From Pseudomonas putida (GTDB taxonomy: Bacteria > Pseudomonadota > Gammaproteobacteria > Pseudomonadales > Pseudomonadaceae), in NCBI GenBank assembly GCA_029953615.1, contig CP124529.1, forward strand, positions 124,001-188,000: a DNA stretch of 64,000 bases, given 5' to 3'. The position numbers and the translations under genes were made by a program. The notes beneath the pieces were generated by a model, which was not told the DNA's origin, ran no database searches, and was given only the letters and a program-made list of their open reading frames with translations. This document shows positions 1 through 9,456 of this stretch, piece by piece (positions within the stretch are counted from its first letter, which is position 1; the number at the start of each line of letters is the position of its first letter).

Positions 1-596
1 GAGATGGGCGCAGCAGCCTCGCCGACACCATTGGCAAGGTCCGTGTGTTCAAGTAACAGCCGCTCCAGCTCACTCAGAACAGCCGCATCCAGTTGTGCGG
101 CGTCTTGTTGCTGGATCAAACGCGTCAACGCATCCCGCGCGACCACTGCATGAGCAGGGGTGTACGTGAAACGGTCAAGACGCGGTAGCGCTTCGATCAA
201 GCGATTAAGCACAAGGCCAACCAGTTTGCGCTTGCCCAGGAAGCCTTTGGGCCCCGGTTTTGGATGAGCGGCTTCCCAATAGCGTTCCACAATGCCGGCA
301 AGCAACGCCAAAGTGACGCTCCAGCGCTCCCAGCAACCGCTGCGCAGCCACACGACACTCAGGTGTGCGACGATCCGCACGTGCTTGCACTGCTGGCCCA
401 GATACTGACAAGACGCCTCTTCGATGTAGCTCCAGTCGATTGAAGCCTCCTGTAGCCCGCCCAGCTTGACCATCTCTTGATCAATGGCCTGGTAGGTTTC
501 GTCCTCCATGTCGAACAGGCCAGCCGGTACTGCCGGATCGATCGGCATAAGCAACCGGGTGAGTTGCTCTTCCCCCCACCCAGTTACCAGCGACAT
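1..596 (-). CDS. tssA: T6SS protein TssA, N-terminal part (cut by the window edge)
   Basis: The minus-strand frame starts at ATG 596 and stays open to the window edge, giving about 198 residues. The start reads MSLVTGWGEEQLTRLLMPID, followed by PAVPAGLFDMEDETYQAIDQ, and matches the ImpA_N domain of TssA. TssA caps and primes polymerisation of the TssB/TssC contractile sheath in the cytoplasm, at the baseplate and later at the distal end. The gene overlaps the end of tagO by 13 bases on the same strand and is divergent from tssB. The C-terminal part, which sets the TssA subclass, lies outside the window. Confidence 0.85.
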   Translation of the reverse strand, partial: MSLVTGWGEEQLTRLLMPIDPAVPAGLFDMEDETYQAIDQEMVKLGGLQEASIDWSYIEEASCQYLGQQCKHVRIVAHLSVVWLRSGCWERWSVTLALLAGIVERYWEAAHPKPGPKGFLGKRKLVGLVLNRLIEALPRLDRFTYTPAHAVVARDALTRLIQQQDAAQLDAAVLSELERLLLEHTDLANGVGEAAAPI

Positions 597-1232
597 GTGC
601 TACGCGCCTTGCTGATCAGTGGGTCCAGCCCCTGGGCATCGAACACAAGGCCATCAACCTCGGGGTTGTCACTGAGCAGCCGTATGCGTTGAGCCCCGAT
701 CAACTTCTTGATCTGCTCGATGGCTGGCAGGCCCCGCCCCGCATCCAGCACCTGGCCGTTCTCCATCACCTGCCAGGGCCTTGCAACCGTTGATCCCCGC
801 ATGCCCTGCAACTGCACCTTCACCCATCTCGCGTCCAGGGGCCGCGCGCTGATCAACTGCAGCCTGGAGATGCCCTCCACGCAACTGATGGCCAGGTACG
901 GGCGCAGGGCGGCCGATGCAATTGCCGGTGCTGAAATCACCAGACCATGCAACCGCCAATCCCCCTCATCCGTACTTGCGAGAAATGGTCAGGTCATCTG
1001 GCCCTCGCGCGGTTTCGTTTGCCATTACTCGTAGCACACTGGGTGCCTCTTGCTCGGCTGCAGACCACTGCCGCTTTGTTACATATGCGGGTGTATTCGC
1101 GGCCTCATCAAAACAAGCCAGACGCTCCACGTTAGACACAATTCGAGGGCAGTCCCGCACTGGGCTCGCAAACGCCGGCGGCAGGCCAAATATCAACGAG
1201 AGAACAATGCCACAGGAATAGCGGGCAATCAT
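584..1232 (-). pseudogene. tagO: T6SS accessory protein TagO/VasI, frameshifted
   Basis: The N-terminal part (1232 down to about 970) has a signal peptide, MIARYSCGIVLSLIFGLPPAFA, then DCPRIVSNVERLACFDEAA, typical of TagO/VasI. The C-terminal part (about 970 to 584) continues the family in another frame: DWRLHGLVISAP, then RPWQVMENGQ and GLVFDAQGLDPL. The span of 649 bases is one base more than a multiple of three. Removing one G near 970-971 joins ISRKY to DEGDWRLHG. TagO is a periplasmic helper of T6SS assembly. As written the protein stops after 88 residues. It could be a true pseudogene or a homopolymer sequence error. Confidence 0.75.
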
Positions 1233-1542
1233 CTTAAGTCCACTCTCTTTGAAATAGTAAATACGTCCTACATGATAAGTAGCGCTTTCCTACAAGATCA
1301 GCCAAGCACACTGAACAAAGTACGAAACACCAAACCTGACGAAATCGACCGGAGCCTAGTACATTACCAACAAACAATACAAACAAATATTTTCTTACAT
1401 CTTTTCACTCGACTCTCGCCACTTTTCGAGCGCATGGTTTTTATGCGCAACAAACTTGAGCACAGACACACGTTTATTATTAAACACGAACTTGTAGGAC
1501 ACTTCCTACATAAAAGGCGAAACAAGAAAAGGATATCAGGCA
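1233..1542. promoter_or_regulatory. Divergent tagO/tssB intergenic region with TCCTACA repeats
   Basis: This AT-rich 310-base gap separates the minus-strand tagO-tssA from the plus-strand tssB operon. It holds an inverted repeat TGTAGGA-CACT-TCCTACA at 1493-1510, about 33 bases before the tssB start codon. Two more TCCTACA copies sit near 1266-1272 and 1289-1295, close to the tagO start. The repetition suggests one regulator acting on both promoters; this is inferred from the pattern only. I saw no gene here. Confidence 0.45.
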
Positions 1543-2046
1543 ATGAGCAAGCCCTCCGGTTCCGTTGCGCCCAAAGAGCGCATCAATATCAAATACGTAC
1601 CGGCCACCAGTGGCGAACAAGCCGAAGTAGAGCTACCTCACAAAATGCTTGTTTTAGGCGACTTCGGCCTGGGTGACAACCGCGCCCTGGAAGACCGTAC
1701 GGTCATGCGCATTGACAAACACACCTTCAACAATGTGCTGAGCGATGCCGAGGTGCGCCTGGATATGTCGGTGCCATCCATGCTCAGCGCGGGCCCGGAT
1801 GCGGAACTGGCAGTCAATCTGCGGTTCAAGTCGATCAACGACTTCGGCCCCGATGGCATCGCCCGTCAGGTACCGGAGCTGAACAAACTGCTTCAACTGC
1901 GCGAAGCGTTAGTCGCCCTGAAAGGCCCGCTGGGCAACGTGCCAACTTTCCGCAAGCAACTGCAACATCTGTTGAACGATGAGCACGCCCGCAAACAACT
2001 CGCGAAAGAACTCGACCTGGTGCTCGAGGCGCCAAAAGCAGACTGA
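1543..2046 (+). CDS. tssB: T6SS contractile sheath small subunit TssB (VipA)
   Basis: The 167-residue protein has the family length. The N-terminal stretch (RINIKYVPATSG, then LPHKMLVLGDFG) and the later LAVNLRFKSINDFGPDGI are characteristic of TssB/VipA/ImpB. TssB and TssC co-assemble into the cytoplasmic sheath that contracts and drives the Hcp tube and VgrG spike outward. The start follows an AAAGGA ribosome site at about 10 bases. It opens the tssB-C-E-F-G-tagH-J-K-L gene run, 17 bases before tssC. Confidence 0.95.
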   Translation: MSKPSGSVAPKERINIKYVPATSGEQAEVELPHKMLVLGDFGLGDNRALEDRTVMRIDKHTFNNVLSDAEVRLDMSVPSMLSAGPDAELAVNLRFKSINDFGPDGIARQVPELNKLLQLREALVALKGPLGNVPTFRKQLQHLLNDEHARKQLAKELDLVLEAPKAD

Positions 2047-2063
2047 GACAACGGAGCGTCCCA

Positions 2064-3554
2064 ATGCCGAAGCCAAGCAATACTACCGTCGCCGCTGAAG
2101 TAACTACCGACACATTAAGCAACACCACCTTGCTCGACCAGCTGATGGCAGAAACCAAGTTGGTGCCTGCTCAAGAGGGCTATCAGGTTGCTCGCCAGGG
2201 TGTATCTGCGTTCATCGCCGAAATCCTCAAAAGCAATGACCCGGATCAACTGATCAACAAGCATCGCGTCGACCAGATGATTGCAGAGCTGGATCGGGTA
2301 CTCAGCAAACAGATGGATGCCATTCTTCATCAGCCCAAGTTTCAACAGCTTGAATCCTCGTGGCGTAGCCTCAAGCTTCTGGTGGACCGCACGGACTTCC
2401 GCGAGAATATAAAGCTCGAAGTGTTGCATGTTTGCAAGGAAGACTTGCTCGATGACTTCGAGAACGCGGCCGACATCACCTGCAGTGGCGTTTACAAACA
2501 CGTCTATACCGCAGGCTACGGCCAATTTGGCGGTGAACCAGTTGCCGCCATGGTCGGTAACTACAGCTTCGGCCCCTCCTCCCCGGACATCAAGCTACTG
2601 AGCTATATGGCCTCTGTCGGCGCCATGTCGCATGCGCCATTCCTGGCGGCGCCTTCTCCGGAGTTCTTCAACCTCAGCAGCTTTGAGGAATTGCCGAACC
2701 TCAAGGAGATCAAGGACATCTTCGCCGGCCCACGGCATGCCAAATGGCGTGCTTTCCGCGAAAGTGAAGATGCCCGTTACACCGCACTGACCGGGCCGCG
2801 CTTCATGCTTCGCTCCGCCTACCACCACCAGGAAAAAGCCATCGAGAGTTTCAACTACGACGAAAACATCGCCGGCCGGCATGACAACTACTTGTGGGGC
2901 AACTCCGCCTTCCTGCTGGCCAGCTGCATCAATGACAGTTTTGCCCGCTACCGCTGGTGCCCGAACATAATCGGCCCGCAGTCAGGCGGTGCTGTCGAAG
3001 ACCTGCCGGTGCATCTATACGAATCCCTGGGGCAGCTACAGGCCAAAATTCCTACCGAGGTGCTGATATCCGATCGAAAAGAGTTCGAACTTGCCGAAGA
3101 GGGCTTCATCGCCCTGACCATGCGCAAGGACAGCGACAACGCCGCTTTCTTCTCGGCCAACTCGGTACAGAAACCGAAGAACTTCCCCAAGACACCTGAA
3201 GGCCTGCAGGCCCAGACCAACTACAAGCTCGGCACTCAGTTGCCCTACCTGTTCATCGTCAACCGGCTGGCCCACTACATCAAGGTGCTGCAGCGCGAGC
3301 AGATCGGCAGCTGGAAAGAACGCCGCGACCTTGAATGCGAGCTCAACAAATGGATCAAGCAGTATGTCGCCGATCAGGAGAACCCTTCTGCCGATGTACG
3401 CAGCCGCCGGCCGCTACGCGCTGCCAGCGTTGAAGTTTCAGACGTTGCCGGTGATCCAGGCTGGTACCAGGTCTCACTCGCCGTGCGCCCGCACTTCAAA
3501 TACATGGGCGCCAACTTCGAAATCTCCCTGGTCGGGCGGCTCGACACGCAATGA
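2064..3554 (+). CDS. tssC: T6SS contractile sheath large subunit TssC (VipB)
   Basis: The 496-residue protein matches the normal TssC/VipB/ImpC length. Family landmarks include FQQLESSWRSLKLLVDRTDF near residue 95, VGNYSFGPSSPDIKLLSYMA near residue 165 and a C-terminal half with NRLAHYIKVLQREQIGSW. It partners TssB to form the sheath. The start has a GGAG site upstream, and the stop codon overlaps the tssE start by four bases, so translational coupling is likely. Confidence 0.96.
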   Translation: MPKPSNTTVAAEVTTDTLSNTTLLDQLMAETKLVPAQEGYQVARQGVSAFIAEILKSNDPDQLINKHRVDQMIAELDRVLSKQMDAILHQPKFQQLESSWRSLKLLVDRTDFRENIKLEVLHVCKEDLLDDFENAADITCSGVYKHVYTAGYGQFGGEPVAAMVGNYSFGPSSPDIKLLSYMASVGAMSHAPFLAAPSPEFFNLSSFEELPNLKEIKDIFAGPRHAKWRAFRESEDARYTALTGPRFMLRSAYHHQEKAIESFNYDENIAGRHDNYLWGNSAFLLASCINDSFARYRWCPNIIGPQSGGAVEDLPVHLYESLGQLQAKIPTEVLISDRKEFELAEEGFIALTMRKDSDNAAFFSANSVQKPKNFPKTPEGLQAQTNYKLGTQLPYLFIVNRLAHYIKVLQREQIGSWKERRDLECELNKWIKQYVADQENPSADVRSRRPLRAASVEVSDVAGDPGWYQVSLAVRPHFKYMGANFEISLVGRLDTQ

Positions 3555-3961
3555 GAGGCTTTTTTGATCGCTTGATGGCAGATCAGTCTGGCCATCGGGA
3601 GCCTTCTCGACAGGAGAACGCGTCCCACACCTTCGCCGCCATCAAGCGCCATCTCGAAACACTGCTCAACGCCCGCCAAGGTTGCTCACAGAGCAGCCCT
3701 GAGCTGGGCCTGCGCGACTTCAACGGGCACGACACGAGCAGAGGTGATCTGCTTGAGCAAGTGAGCGTTGATATTCGCCGCACCATCCAGCGCTTTGAAC
3801 CCCGCATACAGGTGCATGCGCTCAAGGCAGTGCCCGATGGTCACACCCCGCTGGAGTTGCATTTCAGGCTGGACTGCCAGGTGCAGGTCAATGACCACAC
3901 AGAACAGCTGCAACTGGAGCTGCTGGTCAACGGGCACAACCGCTATACCCGAGTGAGGTGA
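3551..3961 (+). CDS. tssE: T6SS baseplate protein TssE (gp25-like)
   Basis: This 136-residue protein has the gp25-like/GPW_gp25 fold signature of TssE: an N-terminal linker, then LGLRDFNG, then LLEQVSVDIRRTIQRFEPRI and a beta-rich end (LELHFRLDCQVQV). TssE belongs to the TssK-F-G-E baseplate on which the sheath is built. It overlaps tssC by four bases (ATGA) and is followed three bases later by tssF, consistent with one operon. Confidence 0.9.
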   Translation: MRGFFDRLMADQSGHREPSRQENASHTFAAIKRHLETLLNARQGCSQSSPELGLRDFNGHDTSRGDLLEQVSVDIRRTIQRFEPRIQVHALKAVPDGHTPLELHFRLDCQVQVNDHTEQLQLELLVNGHNRYTRVR

Positions 3962-3964
3962 CCC

Positions 3965-5731
3965 ATGTCACTGAAGGACCGATTCAACGAAGAACTGCGC
4001 TACCTGCATGAATTGGGAAACGACTTCGCCAAGGACAACCCACAGCTGGCTCGGCTGCTTGGCGACGGCGGTAGCGACCCCGATGTCGAACGCCTGATGG
4101 AAGCCTTTGCGTTCCTGACGGCCAAGTTACGACTGAAGCTGGAAGACGACCTGCCAGAGCTGACACACCCTATGCTGCAGTTGCTGTGGCCCAACTACCT
4201 TCGGCCGCTGCCCAGTGTAACGATCATCCAGTTCACGCCACGCAAGCAATCGCTCAGCCAGTCCCAACAGATCCCCAAGGGTTCAAGGCTGTTCTCAAAA
4301 CCCGTGGACGGTGTCACCTGTGAATTTCGCACCTGCACAGCAGTAAACATTCATCCGTTCGAAATCGACGCGGTAGGCGCAACCCAGGCCCTCGACCGTT
4401 CCGTGGTCAGCATCGATCTTCAAACCCTGGTCGAGCGGCCTTTGGATACCTTGGGCTGTGCCACCCTCGACTTCTACCTCAGCGGCGATCACCGCACCGC
4501 CCGCACGCTCTATTTATGGATCTCTCAATACCTAGAACATGTCAGCGTGACCATCAATGGCGAGGTTCGCCGATTGCCGGCCAGCAGCATCGCCTTTCCG
4601 GGTTTCAACCCTGATGAAGCCCTGCTGCCCTATCCTCAGAACGTCTTCGATGGCTACCGGATCCTGCAGGAGTACTTCATCTTCCCTCAGCGCTTTCACT
4701 TCTTCGCTGTCACCGGACTGGAACGCCTGTGGCCCGCAGAACAAAGCGCCAAGGTTCGTATCGAACTGCACTTCACCCGCCCGCTTCCCGACTCGCTGCG
4801 TGTCGGCAAGGCAGACTTCAGGCTGTTTTGCACACCTGCAGTCAACCTGTTCAAGCACAGCGCCGAGCCCATCGACCTGTCCAGCGACGTCGCTCAGTTC
4901 GAGTTGAAGCCTAAAGGCGCAGAGCGCCACGCTTACGAGATCTTCAGCATCGATGAGGTGATCAGTACCCGCACCACGACTGACGGCAGCACCGGCGAGC
5001 ACCTGAGGACCTTCCGCCCCTTCGAGTCGTTCGCCCATGAAATCGAACATGTACAAGGGCGCACGGCGTTGTACTACCGCTACCGGCTCGAAGACTCCCT
5101 GCGCGGCGATGGCGTCACGCATTGCATCGCTTTCGTGCGCGCCGATGCCAACGCTTACATTGGCGAGCTGGAAACGGCGTCCATCGAACTGACCTGCACC
5201 AATCGCGACCTGCCACTGGCGTTGGGTATCGATGACATCAACGTGCTCACCGAGATCACACCGCCCCTGGCTACCTACACCAACATCTGCGTACCCACCC
5301 GCCCGTACAGGCCAGTGCTGGATGGCCAGTTGCAGTGGGCCTTGATCTCCAACATGTCGCTCAACTACCTGTCGCTACTCTCGGTCGACCCACTGAAAGC
5401 GGTCATTCGCGCCTATGACTTCGCCGCATTGCACGACATCCAGCAGACACGCACCACCCGCAAGCGCCTCGATGGCATCCGTGATGTGCACACAACACCC
5501 TTGGACTGGCTTATCAAGGGGCAACCCATTCGCGGCCTGCACACCCGGCTGAAGCTGGACCAGGCCGCCTTCCTCTGCGAAGGCGACTTGTACCTGTTCA
5601 GTAGCGTGCTCGCGCACTTCTTCGCGCTGTACGCCAGCATCAATTCCTTCCACAAACTGGAAGTGATCAACACCACCAATAACGAGCACTACACATGGCC
5701 AATCCAGACCGGCAAACAACCGCTGATCTAG
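3965..5731 (+). CDS. tssF: T6SS baseplate protein TssF (ImpG/VasA)
   Basis: The 588-residue protein has the usual TssF length. The beginning (FNEELRYLHELGNDFAKDNP, then a run of aspartates and MEAFAFLTAKLRLKLEDDLP) and LTHPMLQLLWPNYLRPLPS are classic TssF motifs. TssF forms the baseplate wedge with TssG and TssE and contacts the TssK adaptor. A GAGGTGA ribosome site lies just before the ATG. Its last 37 bases overlap the start of tssG. Confidence 0.95.
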   Translation: MSLKDRFNEELRYLHELGNDFAKDNPQLARLLGDGGSDPDVERLMEAFAFLTAKLRLKLEDDLPELTHPMLQLLWPNYLRPLPSVTIIQFTPRKQSLSQSQQIPKGSRLFSKPVDGVTCEFRTCTAVNIHPFEIDAVGATQALDRSVVSIDLQTLVERPLDTLGCATLDFYLSGDHRTARTLYLWISQYLEHVSVTINGEVRRLPASSIAFPGFNPDEALLPYPQNVFDGYRILQEYFIFPQRFHFFAVTGLERLWPAEQSAKVRIELHFTRPLPDSLRVGKADFRLFCTPAVNLFKHSAEPIDLSSDVAQFELKPKGAERHAYEIFSIDEVISTRTTTDGSTGEHLRTFRPFESFAHEIEHVQGRTALYYRYRLEDSLRGDGVTHCIAFVRADANAYIGELETASIELTCTNRDLPLALGIDDINVLTEITPPLATYTNICVPTRPYRPVLDGQLQWALISNMSLNYLSLLSVDPLKAVIRAYDFAALHDIQQTRTTRKRLDGIRDVHTTPLDWLIKGQPIRGLHTRLKLDQAAFLCEGDLYLFSSVLAHFFALYASINSFHKLEVINTTNNEHYTWPIQTGKQPLI

Positions 5732-6713
5732 CCGACAAGCTGCTCGCCGAAGCGTACCAGTACAACTTCTTCCAGTTGCTGGAGCGCTTGCACGGGCTGC
5801 ATGGTGATGACCTTGAACCACGCTGGCCGAGCGAGGCCACCCGGTTGCGTGTACGCCTTGCCAGCGACCCGCGCCTGACCTTCCCCGTTTCGGACGTATA
5901 CAAAGCCGAACGGATGCCCGGCGGGGAACAGCGCTATCGCGTATGCACCACCTTCATGGGTTTACACGGTACTGACTCGCCTTTACCCCCACCTATTACC
6001 TGGAGCAGGTGGCATACGAGCATGCACAAGGCATTGGTGTGCGGCCGGCTTTCTTCGATTTCTTCAACCACTACCTGCTCAGCCTGCTGCATCGCATCTG
6101 GCGTAAATATCGCTACTACATCCGCTTTCAGCCGGGAGCCACCGATGGGTTCTCACAGTACATCTTTGCCCTGCTTGGTTTGAACGACAAACAGCTACGA
6201 GGGGACACGGCACTGCCGTGGAGCCGGTTGCTCAGTTTTGCCGGTGTCATTGCCAGCCGCAGCCGTGCACCGGGAACGGTTGCCGGCATCATTGCCCACT
6301 GTTTCGACCTAAAGCATGTACAGATACGCGAGTTCGAAACCCGCTCAGTCCCCACTACGGCCACACAGCTTGTAAGTCTCGGGCGCAGCAACGGCGAGCT
6401 GGGCAACACGTTCATGGTCGGCAGCCGCACGCGCACCCGTAGCAGCAAGTTCACCATCGTGATCAGCGAACTGGACCAGGTGCAATTGCGCGACCTGCTC
6501 CCCAGCGGCATCAACTTCGGCCGTTTGCGCGCACTGATCGACTTTCTACTGCGTGATGGCCTGGCCTACGACCTGGAACTGCACCTGAAGCAAAACGCGC
6601 TGTCGTCATTCTGCCTGCACCGCAATCGAGGCGCCTATCTGGGCTGGACCAGCTTTGTCGATGACCGCCACGGCCAGATCAGCCCCGTCGTCCGGTTCCG
6701 GGGGCGCTCATGA
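5695..6713 (+). pseudogene. tssG: T6SS baseplate protein TssG (ImpH/VasB), frameshifted
   Basis: The first part runs from ATG 5695 and contains YQYNFFQLLERLHGLHGDDL, as in TssG. It reads correctly to FMGLHGTDSPLP at about 5988. From there the true continuation, TYYLEQVAYEHAQG, then FFDFFNHYLLSLLHRIW, lies in another frame through to the stop at 6713. The break falls on a C5 run (5986-5990). The 1019-base span needs one extra base or the loss of two to be in frame. As written, TssG would be truncated at 162 residues and the baseplate should not form, unless the indel is a sequencing artefact. Confidence 0.8.
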
Positions 6714-7274
6714 ATACATTGACCCTGAACATCACCAATCTCGACCAATTGCAGCACACCGTCACCGCGCGGCATCGGTTCGATTGCACGGGCGGCACCA
6801 TCGGCAGCAAGGCTGCCACCTGGCGGATCAATGACCGTGACCAGACCGTTGCACCAATTCACTGCGAAATCCGCTGGATCGAGGGCAGCTTCTGTGCGAT
6901 CGATCACTGCAATCGCACCTATCTGAACGACAGCCTCGTCAGCCTGGGAGCGCTATCTGCGAGACGGCTTGTTGAGGGTGATCAGCTTACGTATCGGCGC
7001 CTATCGACTGTTGGTTCAGTACTCACAAACCGATGCGGGCTCACTTGAGGACCTGTTCAGCCCTGCCCATAGGGTATTCGAACAGCTGATCGCCGATCTG
7101 CCGACGCAGACATGGCAACCGATGCCTCCAGCCGCCCGGGCTACCACTGAGATCTGCTCGGTGTTCGAGCCGGGCGTGGGGAATGATCCCTTGGCAGCAT
7201 TGGATGCAGTAACCGTTATGGGGTTATCGCACGAAACCCCACTTCAGCGTCTGATTGCAGGAGGACGCTCATGA
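6710..7274 (+). pseudogene. tagH: T6SS FHA-domain protein TagH, frameshifted
   Basis: The start is MNTLTLNITNLDQLQ, followed by HRFDCTGGTIGSKAATWRIN, an FHA-type opening with the glycine and serine-like loop of forkhead-associated domains. Translation leaves the correct frame near 6987-6989. Dropping one T from CAGCTTACG restores GDQLRIGAYRLLVQYSQTD, and the second frame then continues to 7274. FHA proteins of this type act in post-translational control of T6SS. The whole reads as about 187 residues, shorter than many TagH proteins. It overlaps tssG by four bases and tssJ by four bases. Confidence 0.65.
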
Positions 7275-8065
7275 CGCGGCATCCGCTCGCAGTCACCCTG
7301 CTGGCCGTGTTGATCGGGCTTTCAGGCTGCACGCCCCTGAGCAGAGTGAGCCAAGTGATCATGGACCCCTCGCTGCCCATTGGACCGCCCAAGGACCACC
7401 CAACCGAGGTCGCGTTCAGCATCAATGCCAGCCCTACCCTCAACGGCAACCCGTACAGCCTCGATATCGCAACTGAACATGAGAGCGTCCTGGAGCCAAG
7501 CCCCTACGCCGTGAGCCTGAGTGCGGGAGACCCCTATGTACTGACCGAAAAAGTCGGAACGTTGTTCGAATATCTCCAGGAGCAATTCCCCGCTATCTCG
7601 CCAGTCGTCATGGACGAGGGCGAAGACAATGACCTGGCTTATTCGCCACTGGAGGAAAGTACCCCCGGCAGTTACGACGACCCGACAGTCGTGCTTACCT
7701 TGCCGCGCACTACAACCCTGGCCACAGAGCCGCTCGCTACGCCCATTGCCATCAAGATCCTGCAGTTGAGCGACGACTCTCTGCTACGCAACAGCGTGTA
7801 TCAATTGCTGGACAAGGACCCGGCCAAGGTCCTGCGCAGCACCTACATACGTGATGACGATTACCTGCTGCGCCCTGGCCAGTTCAAGTTCATCCCCTTT
7901 GCGCCCATCGAGCCCGAGACCCGCTTCGTAGCGGTAATCGGCGACTACCGAAGCCAGGAAAACGCAACCTGGCGCCAAGTGCTGCGCATTCCTCCACGCG
8001 GCCACCAGATCGTTCTGTCGGTGTTGGTCAACGACACGCAGATCCTGCTCAAGGAAGAAGACTGA
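7271..8065 (+). CDS. tssJ: T6SS outer-membrane lipoprotein TssJ (VasD), long form
   Basis: The N-terminus is a lipoprotein signal peptide ending in the lipobox LSGC, with the lipidated Cys at residue 20. The C-terminal part (IAIKILQLSDDSLL, RPGQFKFIPFAPIEPETRFVAVIGDYR) is the TssJ beta-sandwich that binds the periplasmic end of TssM in the membrane complex. At 264 residues it is longer than the common 150-190; the extra residues, about 25-140, form an acidic insert. It overlaps tagH by four bases. Confidence 0.85.
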   Translation: MTRHPLAVTLLAVLIGLSGCTPLSRVSQVIMDPSLPIGPPKDHPTEVAFSINASPTLNGNPYSLDIATEHESVLEPSPYAVSLSAGDPYVLTEKVGTLFEYLQEQFPAISPVVMDEGEDNDLAYSPLEESTPGSYDDPTVVLTLPRTTTLATEPLATPIAIKILQLSDDSLLRNSVYQLLDKDPAKVLRSTYIRDDDYLLRPGQFKFIPFAPIEPETRFVAVIGDYRSQENATWRQVLRIPPRGHQIVLSVLVNDTQILLKEED

Positions 8066-8121
8066 TGGCGCTACCAGTCCTGCCCTTTTCGCTTACTCAC
8101 GCTGACATGGAGCGCACATGA
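8065..8121 (+). CDS. Tiny 18-codon frame bridging tssJ and tssK
   Basis: ATG 8065 overlaps the tssJ stop (TGATG), and its TGA (8119-8121) overlaps the tssK start codon (ATGA). The product would be 18 residues with no recognisable motif. It could serve only to couple translation of tssK to tssJ, or could be chance. There is no separate evidence that it is a gene. Confidence 0.2.
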   Translation: MALPVLPFSLTHADMERT

Positions 8122-9455
8122 GTTCACGTAATCCTGTCCTTTGGCCTGAGGGCCTTTTCGTCAAACCACAGCATTTCCAGCAGGCGGCCCGGGCTAGCGA
8201 AGCGGCCATGCACCAACGCCTTGGTAGCCTCAATGCAGCCCTTTACGGTTTCAGCGAACTTCAGCTGAATGACGAGTACCTCACCCTGGGCAAAATCGCC
8301 ATTACCCGGGCCCGGGGCGTCATGCCAGACGGCACGGTGTTCGATATCCCCGCAGATCTTCCACCTCCACCACCGCTGGAAATCGAGGATGACGCTTCGA
8401 AGCACAGCGAAGTGTATCTATGTCTGCCCCTGCGCACCGATGGTGGCCGTGAAGTGAGCTGGCCCGACAATGCCGCCGACTTCCGCTACATCGCCCAGGC
8501 TCAGGAAATCAAGGATACCCATAGCGCTGACGGCGACCTGGTGCAGGTCGACCTGGCCGTCCCCAACCTGCAGCTCAAACGCAAGGCCGAAGACAGCAGC
8601 GCCTACTCCCGCCTGGCCTTGGCACGCATTCTGGAACGCCGCCCCGATGGCAGCCTGCAGCTGGATGAAGCGTTCTACCCCACCTGCGTGACAGTGCGGG
8701 CAATACCTGCGCTGCAACGATTTCTTGAGGAAATTACCAACACCATGCGCGAACGGGGGCGCAACCTTGCAGCACGCATTGGCGGAGCAGGCCAGTCTGG
8801 CATCGCCGATATTCGCGACTTCAATCTGCTGCAAGCCATGAACCGCTGGTGGCCCTGCTTCCAGCACCTGGCCAGGCAAGCGCAGACACACCCCGAACAG
8901 CTCTACCTGAGCATGAGCCAGGCCTGTGGCGAGTTCGTGACCTTTACCGACGAAAATCGGCTGCCGCAGGAATACCCCGCCTATCACCACACAGCGCTGC
9001 ACACCTCGTTCAAGCCGCTGGAAGACACGCTACGCCGAGCACTAGGTACTGTCCTGCAACCGCGCGCCGTGTCGTTACCACTGCAGACACTGGACTACGG
9101 CGTGATGACGACCACGCTGGAGGACCGCCGGCTGATCGATGAGGCTGATTTTATCCTTGCGGTGCGCGCCCACCTGCCCCCTCAGGTGCTGCGCCAGATG
9201 TTCGTGCAGAAAGTCAAAGTCACTTCACTCGAATCACTGAACGAGCTGGTGCCATTGCAACTACCAGGTATCCCGTTGACCCCGTTACCGGTGGCGCCTC
9301 GCGACCTTCCTTTCCATGCAGGCTTCAACTACTTCGAACTGGATCGGCGTGACCCGGCGTGGGCACGCATGAAGACCGCGAGCGGCTTCGGTATCCACAT
9401 TGCGGGCGACTTCCCCGGCCTTGAGCTGCAACTTTGGGCAATCAGGAGTGAATGA
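8118..9455 (+). CDS. tssK: T6SS baseplate adaptor TssK (ImpJ/VasE)
   Basis: At 445 residues it matches TssK exactly in size. The N-terminal PVLWPEGLFVKPQHFQQAAR is the shoulder-domain signature of the family, and the end, HIAGDFPGLELQLWAIR, is the typical C-terminus. TssK trimers link the TssEFG wedges to the TssJLM membrane complex. It is tightly linked to tssJ upstream and tssL downstream. Confidence 0.95.
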   Translation: MSSRNPVLWPEGLFVKPQHFQQAARASEAAMHQRLGSLNAALYGFSELQLNDEYLTLGKIAITRARGVMPDGTVFDIPADLPPPPPLEIEDDASKHSEVYLCLPLRTDGGREVSWPDNAADFRYIAQAQEIKDTHSADGDLVQVDLAVPNLQLKRKAEDSSAYSRLALARILERRPDGSLQLDEAFYPTCVTVRAIPALQRFLEEITNTMRERGRNLAARIGGAGQSGIADIRDFNLLQAMNRWWPCFQHLARQAQTHPEQLYLSMSQACGEFVTFTDENRLPQEYPAYHHTALHTSFKPLEDTLRRALGTVLQPRAVSLPLQTLDYGVMTTTLEDRRLIDEADFILAVRAHLPPQVLRQMFVQKVKVTSLESLNELVPLQLPGIPLTPLPVAPRDLPFHAGFNYFELDRRDPAWARMKTASGFGIHIAGDFPGLELQLWAIRSE

Positions 9456-9456
9456 G

